DNA of 64,000 bases from Paenibacillus doosanensis (GCF_025060755.1 NZ_JANYUY010000043.1:1-64000); one strand, 5' to 3'; positions 16,871-25,290 are shown, counted from the stretch's first letter. Translations and numbers: made by a program. The notes: a model not told the origin generated them from the sequence alone.

Positions 16871-17054
16871 AAAGCTTGCCGTTACAGACGGTGTAATTGG
16901 CGCGGGTCATCTTTTTATTAAAGGTATATTTGAGCATCAATGCGACGCAAAGAATAAAACCCAACAGCACGGAAGCTGCAGCAAGTCCTGAAACTTCAAA
17001 GTGGGGAAGACGGCAGCGCAAACAGCCCGGGAAACGGGCTGCACGAAAGCACAT
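16869..17054 (-). pseudogene. Possible 3' remnant of a membrane-protein gene
   Basis: The minus-strand frame ends in one hydrophobic span (GLAAASVLLGFILCVALMLKYTF) followed by a polar tail NKKMTRANYTVCNGKL and a stop placed at the 16844-16870 hairpin. That looks like the end of a transporter gene whose 5' part is gone. No ribosome site or start is visible. Function cannot be named. Confidence 0.25.
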
Positions 17055-17074
17055 ATTTTACCGCTTAGATCGGC

Positions 17075-17386
17075 TTACCCCCTCCGTCCTCGTTTGCGCT
17101 TCCCAATCGCCTCGGTGACGACGAAAGCGAGCTCTTCGTTCCCGTACAAAGAAAGCACGCCGAGTACCGTGTCATCCGGCACTTCTCCGGCTTCTTCTTT
17201 GGGCACGGTCAATTCCATCGCCTGCTTTAACGCTTCGTTCTCCTCCTGATCAGGATAAGCTTCGGCATACAGAGCGACCGGGTCGAGCCCGTTATTTACG
17301 CACCATTGAGCGAAGACAAGGATCATCATCTGCTCATCGCGCTGGTACCCTCGAATAATTTGTTCTTCCATTTCGTTGCGATTCAT
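17075..17386 (-). CDS. Conserved hypothetical protein
   Basis: 103 residues from MNRNEMEEQIIRGYQRDEQM; AAGGAG lies 8 nt upstream, so this Met is preferred over the one at 17422. The protein is acidic, with no membrane span and no motif that I know; it ends in a basic tail KRKRGRRG. It is divergent from the IF-3 paralogue, with about 60 nt between the starts, so the two may share a regulatory region. Confidence 0.65.
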   Translation of the reverse strand: MNRNEMEEQIIRGYQRDEQMMILVFAQWCVNNGLDPVALYAEAYPDQEENEALKQAMELTVPKEEAGEVPDDTVLGVLSLYGNEELAFVVTEAIGKRKRGRRG

Positions 17387-17449
17387 TGAAAAATCTCCTT
17401 CTAGACGGTAAGATAGGTTCATTATAGCGAAAGTTCAGGGGGATTCACA

Positions 17450-17938
17450 ATGATTACGAATGAAAAAATAAAAGCGACCGAAGTGCAGCTGACCGGCTTG
17501 AACGGTGAAGATCTTGGGGTCGTCCCTACGGCGGAGGCGCTGGCTATGGCCAAAAAGCTGAAGGTGGATTTGGTATGCACTTCGCTGATGAGCAGTCCTC
17601 CGCCGTGCAAGCTGATGGGAGCGGGAGCCGCGAAGCAGGAAGCACAGCAAGCCCGCAGGCAGGAGGCCAAGGAGAACCGCGCTCCGAAAGTGAAGGAGAT
17701 TCGGCTGACCCCTCACATTGAGGAGCATGATTACGATACGAAGCGGAGCCAGGCGGAGCGAATACTGAAGTCCGGCGATGCCGTCATGCTGGTCGTGCGG
17801 ATTCAAGGCAAAGAAGGAGCTCAGGCGAAGGAGCTGCTGGAGCGTCTGATCCGGGACTTAAGCGGCGAAGGGAGCAAGAAGACAGGCATCCAGCTTAGCG
17901 GGAAACAGGCGGCCGTGCAATTGGACCCGCTGCAATAA
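17450..17938 (+). CDS. Translation initiation factor IF-3 paralogue
   Basis: 162 residues with the IF-3 layout: an N-domain starting MITNEKIKATEVQLTGLNGE, a Lys/Arg/Glu-rich linker near residues 65-80, and a C-domain with VKEIRLTPHIEEHDYDTK. Canonical IF-3 has a longer basic helix and the segment VRFRGRExxH near the C-domain core; here it reads VRIQGKEGAQA, a divergent version. The normal infC gene sits with rpmI and rplT, which are absent here, so this is a stand-alone second copy. AGGGGGATTCACA precedes the ATG and a strong terminator follows. A stress- or stage-specific role is possible but unproven. Confidence 0.85.
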   Translation: MITNEKIKATEVQLTGLNGEDLGVVPTAEALAMAKKLKVDLVCTSLMSSPPPCKLMGAGAAKQEAQQARRQEAKENRAPKVKEIRLTPHIEEHDYDTKRSQAERILKSGDAVMLVVRIQGKEGAQAKELLERLIRDLSGEGSKKTGIQLSGKQAAVQLDPLQ

Positions 17939-17948
17939 ATATGAGCTC

Positions 17949-17990
17949 AAGCCTTGTCTCAGGGATTTTACATGAGGCAAGGCTTTTTTT
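17949..17990 (+). terminator. Rho-independent terminator
   Basis: AAGCCTTG...CAAGGCTT with a T8 run directly after the IF-3 paralogue gene. Confidence 0.85.
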
Positions 17991-18149
17991 CGGCTGAACT
18001 TGGAGGGCTGTCTAAGGCAAAGAACCCGAGAGCCAACATTGGCCCCAATGGCAGCTTCGGCCGTTTCGCGGATCATCTGAATAAAGCGATATTTTCCCGT
18101 GACTTTACAGTATACTGTGGTAGTCTGGAAGGAAATGGGGGGGATCGCA

Positions 18150-18704
18150 TTGAATCAGCCGCTTGGTTTTGCTACCGAGTCGTTAAAACTCCGGATGTTT
18201 ACAGAGGATGATTATGACAAGCTGTTCGCGTTAACGAGACAGACGGAGATTACCGATCTGCTGCCGGATTGGAAGATGACGGAGGAACAGCTGCAGCGCT
18301 TTCTGAAGTTTGTTATACGTTCTTATAATACGTTTCAAGCGTCCGATGTGCGGATTTTATTGGCGATGGAAGAGAAGATGAGCGGAGACCTTATCGGTTG
18401 GTGCGGCGTGTTTCCCAATGACAAGCTGGAGGCGAAGGACAGGGAGATCGCTTATGCGATTTCCAAAGACTTCCGAAACCGCGGATACGCGACAGAGGCG
18501 GTTCAAGGGATGGCGGCGTTCATTTGGGGCTGCACGGAGCTTGAGGAGATCGTTGCGATTGTGAAACCGTTCAATAAAGCGTCGCGTAGAGTATTGAAGA
18601 AATCCGGTTTTGAACGATTGGATCAGCGCCGGTTGTCCGATGGCCGCGACTATGATTATTTTAAATCGGAACGTCCGTGTGTCCCCAACTGTAAGATTTT
18701 GTGA
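18150..18704 (+). CDS. GNAT acetyltransferase (RimJ-like)
   Basis: 184 residues from TTG 18150, which has GGGGGGG at proper spacing; ATG 18135 is an alternative but sits too near its GGAAGGAA. Motif A is visible as ISKDFRNRGYATEAVQGMAA, where RNRGYA is the acetyl-CoA pyrophosphate loop, and motif B as NKASRRVLKKSGFE. This is typical of RimJ/RimL-type N-acetyltransferases acting on protein N-termini or small molecules. The ORF runs without overlap to the DUF975 gene. Confidence 0.85.
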   Translation: MNQPLGFATESLKLRMFTEDDYDKLFALTRQTEITDLLPDWKMTEEQLQRFLKFVIRSYNTFQASDVRILLAMEEKMSGDLIGWCGVFPNDKLEAKDREIAYAISKDFRNRGYATEAVQGMAAFIWGCTELEEIVAIVKPFNKASRRVLKKSGFERLDQRRLSDGRDYDYFKSERPCVPNCKIL

Positions 18705-18760
18705 TACGATGGATAGAAGGTTATCTCCATGCAAAGGAGAATAAGGAGAGGAGCATAACG

Positions 18761-19531
18761 ATGTGGACACGAAGTGAACTAAAGAGCAGGGCCAAACGGG
18801 TGCTCGGCAGAACCTACTGGAAGGCGTTTGTCGTCAGCCTGCTGCTGGCTTTTGTTACGGGGGGAGTGCCCAGTTATTCCTTTAACTCGACGATCGGGGG
18901 AGAAGGTCGAAACGGGGCGAGCGCTTCGGCGAGCTGGCCGAATATGGGAAGCGAGTTCAGCGGCGAATTCGGAGGGGCGCTGCTGGCAATCATAGCGATA
19001 GCCGTCATTATCGGATTTCTCGTACTTCTGGGCGTGCTGGCGTTCCGCATTTTTTTGAGCGCGCCGCTCGAGGTGGGCTCCCAGCAATATTTTAAGCAGG
19101 CGGCTCTGGAAGATGCTAATATGAGCTATATAGGCTACGCCTTTGGCGAAGGAAGATATATCAATATTGTCAAAGGGATGCTGTGGAGACTGTTTTTGAA
19201 CTTTTTATGGTATTTGTTGCTGATTATTCCCGGCATCGTCAAATCGTACGCCTACAGCATGACGCCGTTTATTTTGGCGGATAATCCGGGAATCGGCACC
19301 AAGCGAGCGGTTGAGCTTAGCAATCAGATGACGCAAGGGCATAAATGGAGAATGTTCGTCCTCGACCTCTCGTTCATCGGATGGTATCTGCTCGGCACGC
19401 TTGCGTTCTTCGTCGGCGTGTTGTTCGTTCTGCCGTATGTCAATGCCGTCAAGGCGGAGCTGTACCTCGACTTGCGGGAACAGGCGGTCCACGACGGCAG
19501 GAGCAGCAGAGCCGAGTTAAACATGCTGTGA
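18761..19531 (+). CDS. DUF975-family integral membrane protein
   Basis: 256 residues starting MWTRSELKSRAKRVLGRTYW after AAGGAGAGGAG, the conserved opening of DUF975 proteins. There are about five hydrophobic segments; the first is VVSLLLAFVTGG, then a Ser/Gly-rich loop, then IIAIAVIIGFLVLLGV and more. The signature region IPGIVKSYAYSMTPFILADN is present. Function of the family is unknown. The lipoprotein gene follows 25 nt after the stop. Confidence 0.85.
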   Translation: MWTRSELKSRAKRVLGRTYWKAFVVSLLLAFVTGGVPSYSFNSTIGGEGRNGASASASWPNMGSEFSGEFGGALLAIIAIAVIIGFLVLLGVLAFRIFLSAPLEVGSQQYFKQAALEDANMSYIGYAFGEGRYINIVKGMLWRLFLNFLWYLLLIIPGIVKSYAYSMTPFILADNPGIGTKRAVELSNQMTQGHKWRMFVLDLSFIGWYLLGTLAFFVGVLFVLPYVNAVKAELYLDLREQAVHDGRSSRAELNML

Positions 19532-19556
19532 TGCGAAAAGGAGAGAGATTCGGACT

Positions 19557-20666
19557 ATGATGACGCTGAGATGGAAAGGGATCGTGCTGCTCGCGGCCGT
19601 CCTGCTGCTCGGCGGATGCAGAGGGGGCGAAGCGGCGGGAGGGAAGCTTCCGCCGAAGGAGGTGCAGCCCCCGTCCTCTTCGGAGGCGCCGGCGCCTCAG
19701 ACCCTGGAGGAGGAGCTGCGGCAGGATACGGTCAAGAGCGTGCAAGTGGCGCAAATTCCGATGGGGGAGATAAGGCGGCTGCCGCTGCTGGCGGACCGTC
19801 CGGATGACAAGCCTATTATCGCCAAGCTGGCGGAATGGCTGCACAGCGCAGTCCCGGGCGAGCCCGCGGCGGTCGACGAGAAACGGTATAGCGAAGTCCG
19901 TCCGCACGTTCAAGTGGGGATAGAATGGGCCGACGGACGGTCGGCTATTTTGGAGCCGGTATGCACGATGGAACTTGCAACGAACTTGACGGATTGCCAC
20001 GAGCAAGAGGGGTTCGTGCGCCTGTATCGCGGCGGAGCCGCCGAGCCGGAGACGATCGTATCGCCGGAGCTGGCCGGTTGGCTTAACCGCGACTACCGCT
20101 ATGAGACCGTCGGCGTGCTGAACGATCCCAATCCCCGTGCGGAGGGAGTATCTGCGCAGGGAACGCTGCGGCTGGTGCCCGCTTCGGAGGAGCGGGTGCA
20201 GCAGCTCGGAGCTCCGAGCTGTATCGGACGGGAGGACGATTACCGTATCGCGGGAAGCTATGACCTGACGTTTCAGCCGGCTGGCGGAGAGTCGGCTGCG
20301 GTCCGCCATTTTGACGATCTATCCCTCATTCGCCCAGATTTGCAGCCTTTTGCTATGAAAAGGGTTTCATTCGGTTCGTTCGAAGCGTTTGCATTCATTC
20401 CTGCCTATGCGGACTGCCACGGCATTGAATTTTATTTGTTCGGCGTCAAGGACGGACAGGCTTTTCCTTTCTCGTTTCAAATCGACGGAGCCGTCCGCCC
20501 GACGTTCGACATTGGGCCTGGACGCGATTTTGCCGTCGCAGACGGCCGGTTGATCGTAGAAGGCGGAATATCCGCGGGCATGGATTACCCGATCCGCTAT
20601 ACGTTTCAGCCGGATTTGCAGGCCCGAACGATGCAGCTTGTCCGCCAGGAGGAGATTAAGCCGTAA
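19557..20666 (+). CDS. Lipoprotein, unknown function
   Basis: 369 residues with a signal peptide and lipobox: a basic start, the hydrophobic stretch GIVLLAAVLLLGGC with the acylated Cys at residue 21, then a Gly/Pro/Ser-rich linker. The mature part is acidic and looks soluble; no recognised domain is seen. Two in-frame Mets (19557, 19560) follow AAGGAGAGAG. It probably sits on the outer face of the membrane. It follows the DUF975 gene and may be co-transcribed. Confidence 0.75.
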   Translation: MMTLRWKGIVLLAAVLLLGGCRGGEAAGGKLPPKEVQPPSSSEAPAPQTLEEELRQDTVKSVQVAQIPMGEIRRLPLLADRPDDKPIIAKLAEWLHSAVPGEPAAVDEKRYSEVRPHVQVGIEWADGRSAILEPVCTMELATNLTDCHEQEGFVRLYRGGAAEPETIVSPELAGWLNRDYRYETVGVLNDPNPRAEGVSAQGTLRLVPASEERVQQLGAPSCIGREDDYRIAGSYDLTFQPAGGESAAVRHFDDLSLIRPDLQPFAMKRVSFGSFEAFAFIPAYADCHGIEFYLFGVKDGQAFPFSFQIDGAVRPTFDIGPGRDFAVADGRLIVEGGISAGMDYPIRYTFQPDLQARTMQLVRQEEIKP

Positions 20667-20770
20667 CCGGAATCGCGCCCGCGCATTTCATAAAGTACAA
20701 GGATACCCGCATAAATAATTAGGAGGCGGGGGCGCAAACGGCCCAATATGCTCTGGGGAGTTGATTCGGA

Positions 20771-21115
20771 ATGCTGCAGAAGGTTGCCCGGATGGGAAAA
20801 GACATCAAATACGCGGCCGTATCCGTTTTGTCCGTCATTGCGGTCATTGTGCTGCATCTGATTCATTTTTTATCGGCTCCGGTCATGATGGGGGCGATGG
20901 AGATGCAGGGCCATCAGCATGGGGCGCACGGCGCGACGCCGCAGACGATTTTGTTCACGATAGCGCTGCTTGCGGTCAACGGCGCGGGCATGTATTTTGC
21001 CGTGCGGCAGCTGCATATGGCCTGGAAGCAGAGAAGAAGAGGCTGGCATACGTATTTGTGCTGCACGGTTTCGACCGCTGTGCTGATTATCGGCGTGTAT
21101 ACGATCGTCTCTTGA
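20771..21115 (+). CDS. Small membrane protein with His/Met-rich loop
   Basis: 114 residues with three predicted spans: VSVLSVIAVIVLHLIHFL, QTILFTIALLAVNGAGMYF and TAVLIIGVYTIVS. Between the first and second lies MGAMEMQGHQHGAHGATP, a His/Met-rich segment that could bind Cu or another soft metal (inference). GGGGAG precedes the ATG. No family is recognised. Confidence 0.6.
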   Translation: MLQKVARMGKDIKYAAVSVLSVIAVIVLHLIHFLSAPVMMGAMEMQGHQHGAHGATPQTILFTIALLAVNGAGMYFAVRQLHMAWKQRRRGWHTYLCCTVSTAVLIIGVYTIVS

Positions 21116-21242
21116 TAGGATATGATGATAGCAATGGCTCCAGGACTGCCCGGGCAGTCTTGTTTGCATTTGGACAAGGGAATAAATGTTCCTATTGATT
21201 CGGCGCATAAATCATAATAAGATATCGACAGGAGATGATCAG

Positions 21243-21953
21243 ATGAATAAAGGTTCTTTATCTTTTCAAACGGTCAGACGCAAGCAAATCGTCGATGAAG
21301 TCGTCGAGCAGCTGCAGCGCAAAATTTCGCTCGGCGAGCTGACGCCGGGAATGCAGATTCCTACGGAGCCGGAGCTGATGAGCCAGTTCGCCGTCGGCAG
21401 ATCGACGATCCGCGAAGCGGTGCGCGTGCTCGTTCATGCCGGATTGCTGGAGAAGAAGCAGGGTCAAGGGACGTTCGTGTGCGGGCAGAAGCCGATTCAG
21501 GAACCTCTCGATTACAGGCTCAGACGCGCGGAAATTCTCGAGGTGTACGAGGTGCGGCGCATGCTGGAGCTGGAGGCGGCCAAGCTTGCGGCCGAGCGGC
21601 GCGACGACGAAGACCTGAAGACGATGCGGCAGTATCTCGACCAGCGCCAGGCGGCATTGGACCGCAATGACGTCAAAGGCTATCTGGACGCCGATGTCGC
21701 TTATCACAGCGCCGTAGCGGCGGCGACCAAGAACGCTGTGCTTGCCGATCTGTACCACAGCTTCACCGACGTCATGAGGACGGCATTGGAAATTTTGGTC
21801 GGCGACCCGGAGTACAAGGGCCATTTTACGCTGCAGCATGAGAAAATTTATGAAGCGATCAGAGACCGGGACGTACAGGCCGCTGAGAAATACAGTCTTC
21901 AGCATTTGGACGAAACCAGTCTGGATTTGCAAAGGCTCGTGAATGAACAGTAA
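21243..21953 (+). CDS. FadR-subfamily GntR transcriptional regulator
   Basis: 236 residues from ATG 21243 after ACAGGAGATGATC. The winged helix is clear: a GELTPGMQIPTEPELMSQF opening, then VGRSTIREAVRVLVHAGLLE and KQGQGTFV. Residues about 90-230 form the all-helical FCD effector domain (EVYEVRRMLELEAAKLA; HEKIYEAI with metal-type His). Such proteins usually bind carboxylate metabolites. It lies upstream of an MFS exporter gene in the same direction; direct repeats before that gene could be its operator. Confidence 0.9.
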   Translation: MNKGSLSFQTVRRKQIVDEVVEQLQRKISLGELTPGMQIPTEPELMSQFAVGRSTIREAVRVLVHAGLLEKKQGQGTFVCGQKPIQEPLDYRLRRAEILEVYEVRRMLELEAAKLAAERRDDEDLKTMRQYLDQRQAALDRNDVKGYLDADVAYHSAVAAATKNAVLADLYHSFTDVMRTALEILVGDPEYKGHFTLQHEKIYEAIRDRDVQAAEKYSLQHLDETSLDLQRLVNEQ

Positions 21954-22068
21954 TTCGTTCTGCGCAGGCAATCATCCGGAAAAAATCATCCGGAAAAATT
22001 CCGATGCGGGACGGCGATGTTAGAGTGGCTAGGCTGAGAAGCGGACACTCTTTTCATAGCTATAAACA

Positions 22069-22157
22069 TCTGATGATAGGATGAATACTAGCCGGAGACG
22101 GGCTGCCGGAAAGCAGGGTTTATTTTTTTAAGAAAATTCGTCAGATGATAAGATGAA
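22069..22157 (+). promoter_or_regulatory. Direct repeats before the MFS gene, candidate FadR-type operators
   Basis: TCTGATGATAGGATGAA at 22069-22085 and TCAGATGATAAGATGAA at 22141-22157 agree at 15 of 17 positions. The core CTGATGAT resembles binding half-sites of FadR-subfamily regulators. Both lie between the regulator gene and the MFS gene. Confidence 0.45.
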
Positions 22158-22188
22158 AACAAAGATTCGGATCGGAGTGAGAACCAAT

Positions 22189-23433
22189 ATGAGTCAAGCT
22201 GGCACAAGTCAGGCTTCCGTCATCATACGCCAATCCTCGGCTACGATGTACCCCATATTATTAGCAATAAGCATCGTCCATCTATTGAACGACGCCATCC
22301 AATCGATCATCCCGGCCATGTTTCCGGTGCTGCGGGACTCTCTGAGCTTAAGCTTCGCGCAGATCGGCTGGATCGGGTTTACGCTGAACATGACGGCGTC
22401 CGTCATCCAGCCGGCGATCGGTCTGTACACGGATGCGCGCCCTAAGCCTTATCTGCTGCCTATCGGCATGCTGTTTTCGCTGGCCGGCGTCATCGGCTTG
22501 GCGTTTGCGCCTTCGTTTGTCTGGCTGCTCGTTTTTGTCGTGCTGGTCGGCATCGGTTCCGCCGTGCTTCATCCGGAATCTTCCCGGGTCGCCCATCTGG
22601 CCGCCGGCTCGCGCAAAGGGCTGGCCCAGTCGATCTTCCAGCTGGGAGGCAATACGGGGCAGGCGCTCGCTCCGGTATTGGCGGCGCTGATCTTCATTCC
22701 GCTCGGTCAAAAAAGCATGCTGTGGTTCACTTTGGCCGCAGGGGCGGCCATCCTCGTGCAAATCTCGGTGTCGCGCTGGTACGGGAATCATCTGAGCGTA
22801 AGCAAACGGCAGAGCAGCGCGGGGCAGGCGGACGCCAGAAAAGTCGCGTTATCCCGCGGTACGGTAGCGCTGGCGTTAACCGTGCTGGTATTTATGTTAT
22901 TTTCCAAATTCGTTTATATGGCGAGCATGACCGGGTATTACGCTTTTTACCTGATGGACCGGTTTCATATGACGACGGAGCATGCGCAATATTATTTGTT
23001 CGCGCTCCTTATTGCGGGCATGGTCGGGACGTTTGTCGGAGGGCCGCTGGCCGACCGCTTCGGCCGCCGCAACATGATCTGGTTCTCCATACTGGGAACG
23101 GCGCCGTTCTCGCTGCTGCTGCCTTACGCCGGGCCGTTCTGGTCGCTAATTTTGTGCATTCTCATCGGCTTGATTCTGTTGTCGGGCTTCTCGGTTATCG
23201 TCGTGTACGCCCAAGAGCTGCTTCCCGGCAAAGTAGGCACGATTGCGGGCTTGTTCTTCGGCCTCGCGTTTGGACTCGGAGGCATCGGCTCCGCGCTGCT
23301 CGGCTACTTGGCGGACTGGGCGGGGATGGAGATCGTGATCAAGGTCAGCGCCTTCCTGCCGCTGCTCGGCCTGCTTGCCGCCTTGCTGCCTTCCGACGCT
23401 ATCCTCGCGGGGAAACGTCCGGAGCGCAAATAA
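22189..23433 (+). CDS. MFS exporter, fosmidomycin-resistance (Fsr) type
   Basis: 414 residues from ATG 22189 (GGAGTGAG upstream); an ATG at 22153 lies within a repeat and has no ribosome site. About 12 spans. The N-terminus (IVHLLNDAIQSIIPAMFPVL) and GFTLNMTASVIQPAIGLYTD match the Fsr/fosmidomycin-resistance branch. The inter-half loop GGPLADRFGRRN is the usual MFS motif. Downstream of a FadR-type regulator, so it is probably induced by an organic acid or drug. The substrate is not predictable. Confidence 0.85.
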   Translation: MSQAGTSQASVIIRQSSATMYPILLAISIVHLLNDAIQSIIPAMFPVLRDSLSLSFAQIGWIGFTLNMTASVIQPAIGLYTDARPKPYLLPIGMLFSLAGVIGLAFAPSFVWLLVFVVLVGIGSAVLHPESSRVAHLAAGSRKGLAQSIFQLGGNTGQALAPVLAALIFIPLGQKSMLWFTLAAGAAILVQISVSRWYGNHLSVSKRQSSAGQADARKVALSRGTVALALTVLVFMLFSKFVYMASMTGYYAFYLMDRFHMTTEHAQYYLFALLIAGMVGTFVGGPLADRFGRRNMIWFSILGTAPFSLLLPYAGPFWSLILCILIGLILLSGFSVIVVYAQELLPGKVGTIAGLFFGLAFGLGGIGSALLGYLADWAGMEIVIKVSAFLPLLGLLAALLPSDAILAGKRPERK

Positions 23434-23623
23434 CGTAGGGCCATTAAGCCCGCCGCAGGCAGGCGGAAGCCTTTCCTTCATTCGTCTGATCATCTCCCGA
23501 TCTCAAAAGCGAAGTCTCGATCCGGCCGGTCAAAAGCCTATTCTTATGACCCGATGTGGTTTATAATAAGATTCGGCGCCTTGCTTTGAACGCCAAATTT
23601 CGGAAGATGGGCGGATCACCGGA

Positions 23624-24826
23624 ATGCAGAACAAGAACGTTATCATTTTGGCTATTTTTTACGCATTTATTTATATGAGCAGCGGCTCCTTCTCCTCCTA
23701 TATCGGCGTCTATTTCACGGAGAAGGGGATCGGGCATACGGAGATCGGCATTTTAACCTCGATCGGGGCGGTGGTGGGGCTGTTCGCGCAGCCTGTATGG
23801 GGGCTGGCCGGGGACCGGTCGCAAACGAAGAACAAGGTGCTGATGATCTGTACGCTGCTGGCTGGGCTGACCGTCTGGCTCGTACCGTGGGCGGGAACGA
23901 TGTTTTTGCCGCTGCTGCTCGCTATGGCGCTATTCAGCTTGTTCCAAATTGCAATTAACCCGTTAAGCGATGCGATTACTTTGGAATTGTCTTCCCGGGG
24001 CGTCGTCCGCTTCTCGACCATCCGCACCTTCGGATCGATCGGTTATGCGGTCATTTCGGTCGCCGCGGGCTGGCTGTTCGCCGAGCATATCGATACGATC
24101 TTTCTGGTGACGTCCGGCATTATGCTGGGCTGTTTTCTGCTTTCCTTGGGCATCCCGCAGGTGGCCGGTCATCAGAGCGGCAAGAACAGGGTGAAGCTCG
24201 TCGAAATTTTCAAGAGCAAGCCGCTGGTTATTCTTTATGCCTTTACGCTCGTTTTATCTACGACGATGGGATTTCTATGGTCGTTTCAAGCCATCTACAG
24301 TAAGGAGCAAGGAATTAGCCTGGAGGTCATCGGGATCGGGCTGGCCATCGGCTCGTTCACGCAGTTTCCGTTTATGATCTTTTTCCAGCGGATTTACGAC
24401 CGGTTCGGCATCCGCAATATTTTGCTGATATCCGGATTGATCCATACGGTGAGATGGTGCTTGTATGCGATGACGCTGACCCCGTTCACGTATTTGCTCA
24501 GCTGGATTCTTCACGGCGGCACGTATATTATGTTCTACATGTGTTTGGCGGAGTACGTCAACCGGCATGTGCGCAAGGAACTCAAAGCGACCGGGCAAAT
24601 GCTCAATTCCGTTATTCAGCTGAGTGTCGGCAAAATCATCGGCGGCATGCTGGGAGGATTGTACGCAGCCCGTTTCGGCTTCCAAAATTCATTCGTCATG
24701 CTGGCGCTGATCGGCGCCTTGGCTACGGTGGGGTTTTATATAGCCTGTCGTATGTTCCAGGTATTTCCCGGCAGCAGCAAGCTGGGGGCCGGAACCGGCG
24801 GCGATACCGCCAGCTTGTCGGAATAA
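23624..24826 (+). CDS. MFS transporter (MFS_1-like, LacY/nucleoside-type branch)
   Basis: 400 residues with about 12 spans: VIILAIFYAFIYMSSGSFSS opens the first helix, and GDRSQTKNKVLMI is the cytoplasmic loop 2-3. RFSTIRTFGSIGYA is typical of the MFS_1-like group, which includes the 3-phenylpropionate transporter and nucleoside permeases. A terminator follows directly. No regulator is adjacent. Substrate is left open. Confidence 0.85.
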   Translation: MQNKNVIILAIFYAFIYMSSGSFSSYIGVYFTEKGIGHTEIGILTSIGAVVGLFAQPVWGLAGDRSQTKNKVLMICTLLAGLTVWLVPWAGTMFLPLLLAMALFSLFQIAINPLSDAITLELSSRGVVRFSTIRTFGSIGYAVISVAAGWLFAEHIDTIFLVTSGIMLGCFLLSLGIPQVAGHQSGKNRVKLVEIFKSKPLVILYAFTLVLSTTMGFLWSFQAIYSKEQGISLEVIGIGLAIGSFTQFPFMIFFQRIYDRFGIRNILLISGLIHTVRWCLYAMTLTPFTYLLSWILHGGTYIMFYMCLAEYVNRHVRKELKATGQMLNSVIQLSVGKIIGGMLGGLYAARFGFQNSFVMLALIGALATVGFYIACRMFQVFPGSSKLGAGTGGDTASLSE

Positions 24827-24836
24827 TCCGCGGCAA

Positions 24837-24864
24837 AACCCGTTCAATGTGGCGGGTTTTTTTG
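24837..24864 (+). terminator. Rho-independent terminator
   Basis: AAACCCG...CGGGTTT followed by TTTT. Repeat family A begins 4 nt later, as it also does after the terminator at 26689. Confidence 0.8.
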
Positions 24865-24867
24865 TTG

Positions 24868-25034
24868 TTTAGGAAATGATGCGCAGCCATATCCTGTGGA
24901 TATCCGTGGGCTCCCCCGAAAGTAAAGTCTAACCATAGAACGATCCCAGCGGAATGGTTAGACGCCGATCCAGCTGAAGCTGGATGCGGACGGAATAAGC
25001 TTCAGAGCATCACGTCACTTTTGGGGGATTGGTT
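24868..25034 (+). repeat. Dispersed structured repeat, family A, copy 2
   Basis: Near-identical over about 167 bp to 26719-26886. Its outer arms ctcccccgaaagt (24911-24923) and acttttgggggat (25017-25029) are complementary at 11 of 13 positions. Inside lie a perfect 10-bp hairpin, GTCTAACCAT/ATGGTTAGAC, and a 7-bp one, ATCCAGC/GCTGGAT, so the whole could fold as a branched structure. It lies just after a terminator, ahead of the orphan solute-binding-protein gene. Confidence 0.85.
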
Positions 25035-25090
25035 CTTGTGTACAGAGATAGCCTTCAGCCTATTTGCGATACTAAACTACAAATAAATTG

Positions 25091-25157
25091 TTTAGTTGAT
25101 ATTTGCAATGATTTAGTTGATTTTTAATTGACAATGAATAAAATGCGGTGTTATCAT
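25091..25157 (+). promoter_or_regulatory. Promoter of the solute-binding-protein gene with tandem TTTAGTTGAT sites
   Basis: -35 TTGACA (25128-25133), 18-bp spacer, -10 TATCAT (25152-25157). Just upstream TTTAGTTGAT occurs twice, 21 bp apart (25091 and 25112), with an inverted ACTAAAC at about 25072. This looks like an activator or repressor site cluster. The cognate regulator is not identified. Confidence 0.55.
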
Positions 25158-25290
25158 AAGTATCGACCGAGAAAAAATAGCGCTTACATTTTGCTTTGCT
25201 TATTGTTTTAGCTAAAAGACGATGCGATTTACTAAATGATGCAAGGCTGCCACAACAACCAAAGCAACAGCGAAAAAGGGGAGATGTAGC

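Noticed and set aside
19449-20309. 286-residue minus-strand frame
   Set aside because: Opposite the lipoprotein gene; Arg/Leu-rich low-complexity translation without domain features, whereas the plus-strand frame has a signal peptide and lipobox.
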